From Negadavirga shengliensis (GTDB lineage: Bacteria; Bacteroidota; Bacteroidia; Cytophagales; Cyclobacteriaceae): DNA of 64,000 bases. Under the pieces are notes generated by a model that was not told the origin of the DNA, ran no database searches, and saw only the letters and a program-made list of their open reading frames with translations. Position 1 is the stretch's first letter; every line of letters starts with the position of its first letter. Location of the stretch: contig NZ_JBHSJJ010000019.1 in assembly GCF_042652345.1 (NCBI RefSeq), forward strand, positions 46,274-110,273, read 5' to 3'. The translations under genes and the position numbers were made by a program. Positions 60,983 through 64,000 of the stretch are shown one piece after another.

Positions 60983-63361
60983 ATGCTCCGACACAACCTC
61001 CTCCTGATCTACCGGAACTTCAAAAGGTTTAAAAGCACCTTTTTTATCAATCTCATCGGGCTGTCCACGGGACTGGCCTGTGCCTTATTGATTTTTTTGT
61101 GGGTGAGGGATGAATTAGCGGTTGATAGGTTCCATGAAAAGAATAGCCGGATTTTTCAGGTGATGAAAAACTACACGGATTCTCAGGGAATCAATACGGG
61201 TGAGAACACACCTGGCCTGCTGGCAAGGGCTTTGGCCGAAGAAATGCCGGAAGTGGAAAATGCCGTCTCGGTTTTTCCTCCGGCTGACTATACCTTTAAA
61301 GGTGTACTTTCCCTGGAAGATGTCCATGTGAAAGCAAGATCAAAGTTTGCGGATAAGGATTTCTTCCAGATTTTCTCCTACCCTCTTCTTCAGGGAGACA
61401 AAGAGCAGGTATTGTCTGACCCTTCTTCTGTGGTGATATCTGAGGATCTTGCTATGAACTTATTCGATACCAGTGACGACGCGATAGGGAAAAGAGTGGT
61501 GTGGAATGGGGAAAGGCATAGCGGGGATTTTTTGATTGCCGGTATTTTTGAAACGCCGCCCTCCAATGCTACCATCCAGTTTGATATTGTTTTCAGTTAT
61601 GATTTGGTGTTTGACCTATTCAATGGTTTTGAAGGATGGGGAAACAATGGGCCAAGCACTTACCTCATTTTAAAGGAAAATACCGACGTTGCCGGTTTTG
61701 ATGATAAAATAGTCAACTTCGTTAAATCAAAAGATCCAGAGGCTCCTACTACCCTATTCATCCGGCCTTATGCTGACAGATACCTGTACAGCGACTATGA
61801 AAATGGCGTATTGGTAGGAGGCAGAATTGAATACGTACGGCTGTTTTCCATCATTGCCGTTTTTATCCTGATGATTGCCTGTGTCAATTTTATGAACCTG
61901 TCCACTGCCAAAGCCTCCCGGAGGCTCAAAGAAATAGGCGTGAAAAAAGCCATCGGTGCGGATAGGAAAACGCTTTTCACCCAATACCTGGAAGAATCCA
62001 TGCTGCTTGCCCTGGTGTCACTGATGGTGGCGACCTTTTTAGTCACGCTTTTCCTTCCTCAGTTCAACAATTTAACCGGAAAGCAACTTTCTCTCCATTT
62101 CGATAGCCGACTTATCTTTTCGATGGTAGGAATTACCCTCTTCACCGGTTTTTTCGCAGGTAGTTATCCGGCTTTGTACCTTTCCGGGTTCAGTCCGGTC
62201 AGCATATTGAAAGGCGGGGGTATCTTCAGTAAAAGCTCGATAGGAGAACTTTGGGCACGAAAGGGGTTGGTGGTTTTTCAATTCACCGTATCGATCCTTT
62301 TGATCGTGTCCGTATGGGTAGTTTACCAGCAAATGAAATTTATACAATCCAAGCACCTGGGATTTGATCGGGAAAGCGTCATTACCTTTACCGCAGAAGG
62401 TAAACTCGCAGAAGAAACTGAAACCTTCCTGTCGGAGATCAAAAAAATACCGGGCATTATCAATGCCGCTTACATGGATGGAGACCTCATCAGTATGCAC
62501 AACGGTACGACCGGTGTGTGGTGGGAAGGTAAAAACCCGGATCACATTGTTGATTTCGGAATGTTAAGAACGGGGTATGATTTGGTGGAAACATTGGGTA
62601 TTGAATTAAAAGAAGGGCGTTCCTTTTCCCGGGACTTCATGGCCGAAAGTTCGAAAGTCATCTTTAATGATGCCGCTATTGAAAGCATGGGGCTCACGGA
62701 ACCGGTGGGGAAAACCGTTACCGTTTGGGGCGAAGAAAAACAAATCATTGGCGTGGTCAAAAATTTTCACTTTGAATCGTTCTATGAAAATGTAAACCCT
62801 TTCTTTTTCATGTTTTCAAACCGTGCCCACCATATGCTGGTTAAAGTCAATGCAGGTACAGCAAAGGAGACCCTTGCACAATTGGGCGAATTTTATCAGA
62901 CGTATAACCAGGGCCTCCCTTTTGATTACCGGCTTCTGGATGAAGATTATCAAGCCCTCTATATAGCTGAACAACGTGTCTCTGTCTTATCACGGTACTT
63001 TGCCGGTCTGGCGATTATCATTTCCTGTCTCGGCCTATTCGGACTGGCTGCTTTCACAGCCGAACGAAAAATCAAGGAAATCGGTATCCGGAAAATCCTG
63101 GGATCCAGCGAATGGAAGATCGTCAAACTGCTGTCCAGTGATTTTGCCAAAATGGTACTGCTGGCCATTGTCATAGCGCTGCCCCTCAGTTTCTACATGA
63201 CCAAAAACTGGCTGGATAATTTCGCCTACAAGATCGATCTGGAGTGGTGGTACTTTATCGGAGCTGGGGTGCTGACGCTGGTGATCGCTTTACTGACCGT
63301 GAGCTTCCAGTCGGTGAAAGCCGCGCTGACGAATCCGGTTGAGTCCCTGCGATCAGAGTGA
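60983..63361 (+). CDS. FtsX/MacB-like ABC transporter permease, copy 8 (MLRH subtype)
   Basis: A 792-residue permease of the same subtype as copies 1 and 5. TM1 is at 21-41; the coupling segments are LKEIGVKKAIGADRKT and IKEIGIRKILGSSEW. It has a longer linker GGGIFSKSSIGELWARK before the fifth helix. Its 3' end and the following 140 bases match the region after copy 4, including one copy of the array unit. Confidence 0.92.
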   Translation: MLRHNLLLIYRNFKRFKSTFFINLIGLSTGLACALLIFLWVRDELAVDRFHEKNSRIFQVMKNYTDSQGINTGENTPGLLARALAEEMPEVENAVSVFPPADYTFKGVLSLEDVHVKARSKFADKDFFQIFSYPLLQGDKEQVLSDPSSVVISEDLAMNLFDTSDDAIGKRVVWNGERHSGDFLIAGIFETPPSNATIQFDIVFSYDLVFDLFNGFEGWGNNGPSTYLILKENTDVAGFDDKIVNFVKSKDPEAPTTLFIRPYADRYLYSDYENGVLVGGRIEYVRLFSIIAVFILMIACVNFMNLSTAKASRRLKEIGVKKAIGADRKTLFTQYLEESMLLALVSLMVATFLVTLFLPQFNNLTGKQLSLHFDSRLIFSMVGITLFTGFFAGSYPALYLSGFSPVSILKGGGIFSKSSIGELWARKGLVVFQFTVSILLIVSVWVVYQQMKFIQSKHLGFDRESVITFTAEGKLAEETETFLSEIKKIPGIINAAYMDGDLISMHNGTTGVWWEGKNPDHIVDFGMLRTGYDLVETLGIELKEGRSFSRDFMAESSKVIFNDAAIESMGLTEPVGKTVTVWGEEKQIIGVVKNFHFESFYENVNPFFFMFSNRAHHMLVKVNAGTAKETLAQLGEFYQTYNQGLPFDYRLLDEDYQALYIAEQRVSVLSRYFAGLAIIISCLGLFGLAAFTAERKIKEIGIRKILGSSEWKIVKLLSSDFAKMVLLAIVIALPLSFYMTKNWLDNFAYKIDLEWWYFIGAGVLTLVIALLTVSFQSVKAALTNPVESLRSE

Positions 63362-63396
63362 AGAGGGACGGAATCCCGGAAATCAGGATGGATTGT

Positions 63397-63497
63397 TTGA
63401 GAATTGAGTAGCGACGAAAATGGAACGCGGATAACGCCGATCAGGCTGATAATCACAGATAATCCGCGCAGATCCGCGTCATCTGCGTTCTATCCTT
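63397..63497 (+). repeat. single diverged copy of the tandem-array unit
   Basis: It begins TTGAGAATTGAGTAGCGACG and continues with GGAACGCGGATAACG, then ATCCGCG and GTCATCTGCGTTCTAT, corresponding in order to the unit of the array at 49794-51515. It lies the same distance (about 36 bases) after a permease stop as the first array unit does, so it may represent the unexpanded state. Confidence 0.8.
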
Positions 63498-63527
63498 ATC
63501 GAAGAATCAAGTTGAACCACGATCTAT

Positions 63528-63546
63528 AGTCCATCGACTATGGACT
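63528..63546. repeat. short inverted repeat beside transposase gene
   Basis: Arms AGTCCAT and ATGGACT around CGACT. It lies about 115 bases past the transposase stop. It may be part of a common intergenic repeat rather than the element's end. Confidence 0.4.
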
Positions 63547-63659
63547 AAATCACAAAAGTCCTCTCCTGACTTCGACACTGGGACACCCAAGCCTAAAAGT
63601 CGAACAATTTTGCCAGTTTTTTTTGACTTTCATTCAAAAGGAGGGTCTTTCTAAATTTT

Positions 63660-64000
63660 TTACCCGTTGATTTGAGCTGGATTTCTACCGTATAGATACC
63701 TGGCTATTTCAATCGCTTTTTGGGGAGAAAGTTTTGCTTCCTTCTCGAGAAGTTGCCTTTCAAGCTCTTTATACACTTTGTAGGCTACGAAAGCTATACT
63801 TATGTGGGCTTCTATTCTCCTTTGTTTATAATGGTAAACCGGTCTTACTTTGATGTCGCTTTTGGCAATCCTGAAAGCCTTTTCTATTTTCCAAAGGTTG
63901 TTGTAGTTCTCTATCACCTGATCCTTGTCAAGGCCCGTATTGGTGATGTAGCCTTTGAGCCCGTCCCATTTCCCGTCCTGTTCAAACTTGTTCATGTCCA
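63660..64000 (-). CDS. IS1634/IS4-type transposase (partial, N-terminus beyond window)
   Basis: The C-terminal 113 residues of a DDE transposase that reads in from the right edge. DGLKGYITNTGLDKDQVI then NLWKIEKAFRIAKSDIKVRP, with the Y-(2)-R-(3)-E-(6)-K-like order of the third catalytic block, and RIEAHISIAFVAYKVYKELE are typical of the IS1634 group of the IS4 family. The Met at 63995 is internal, not the start. It marks a mobile element bordering the permease row. The end of the element is not identified. Confidence 0.85.
   Translation of the reverse strand, partial: DMNKFEQDGKWDGLKGYITNTGLDKDQVIENYNNLWKIEKAFRIAKSDIKVRPVYHYKQRRIEAHISIAFVAYKVYKELERQLLEKEAKLSPQKAIEIARYLYGRNPAQING

Overview
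The window looks like a draft chromosome segment (one run of 95 Ns) of a member of the Bacteroidota, most likely a marine or aquatic Cyclobacteriaceae-type bacterium. The evidence is a SusC/SusD pair with STN domain, an ECF sigma factor with FecR/DUF4974 anti-sigma factor, a TonB receptor followed by a DUF4249 lipoprotein, PSD1/DUF1501 cytochrome-type genes, tandem FtsX/MacB-like permeases, and -33/-7 promoter candidates of the Bacteroidota kind. No rRNA, tRNA or CRISPR array was recognised. The genus is inference.

Layout. 1-3214 (minus): a cut-off FAD/NAD oxidoreductase with a DUF547 lipoprotein, a PhzF-family protein and a LOG-family protein. 3421-9744 (plus): a tightly packed outer-membrane operon of exported hypothetical protein, TonB-dependent receptor, DUF4249 lipoprotein and a large exported protein with a plug-like tail. 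9900-15657 (minus): a three-gene operon of DUF2231/cytochrome/LRR, DUF1501 and PSD1 (DUF1549/DUF1553) proteins. 16214-17092 (plus): an exported RraA-family protein. 17093-19840: an accessory patch with an Uma2 remnant, a lipoprotein with a cysteine- and glycine-zipper-rich C-terminus plus a two-TM partner and a strong terminator, a sulfatase remnant, and a lipocalin-like gene with a damaged start.

19879-39055 (minus) reads as one polysaccharide utilisation locus: sigma factor, FecR, SusC, SusD, three glycoside-hydrolase-like proteins and two sulfatases in transcriptional order. The expected scheme is that substrate binding at SusC signals through its STN domain to FecR and the sigma factor. 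SusCD imports the glycan, while the sulfatases and hydrolases desulfate and cleave it. A sulfated polysaccharide is the likely substrate. Dispersed repeats sit in the gaps and flank the fecR-susC-susD block.

39266-63361 (plus) is the most unusual part: eight full-length double-FtsX/MacB-like permeases in a row with no ATPase gene, a ninth decayed C-terminal fragment at the head, and an esterase-PA14 gene between copies seven and eight. One direct repeat of about 325 bp spans a permease end, a spacer and the next permease start. An array of at least 15 copies of a 111-112 bp unit interrupts the row, and single copies of the same repeat family lie beside other permease genes. The region looks shaped by repeated duplication and recombination. 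The window ends in the 3' part of an IS1634/IS4-type transposase gene.
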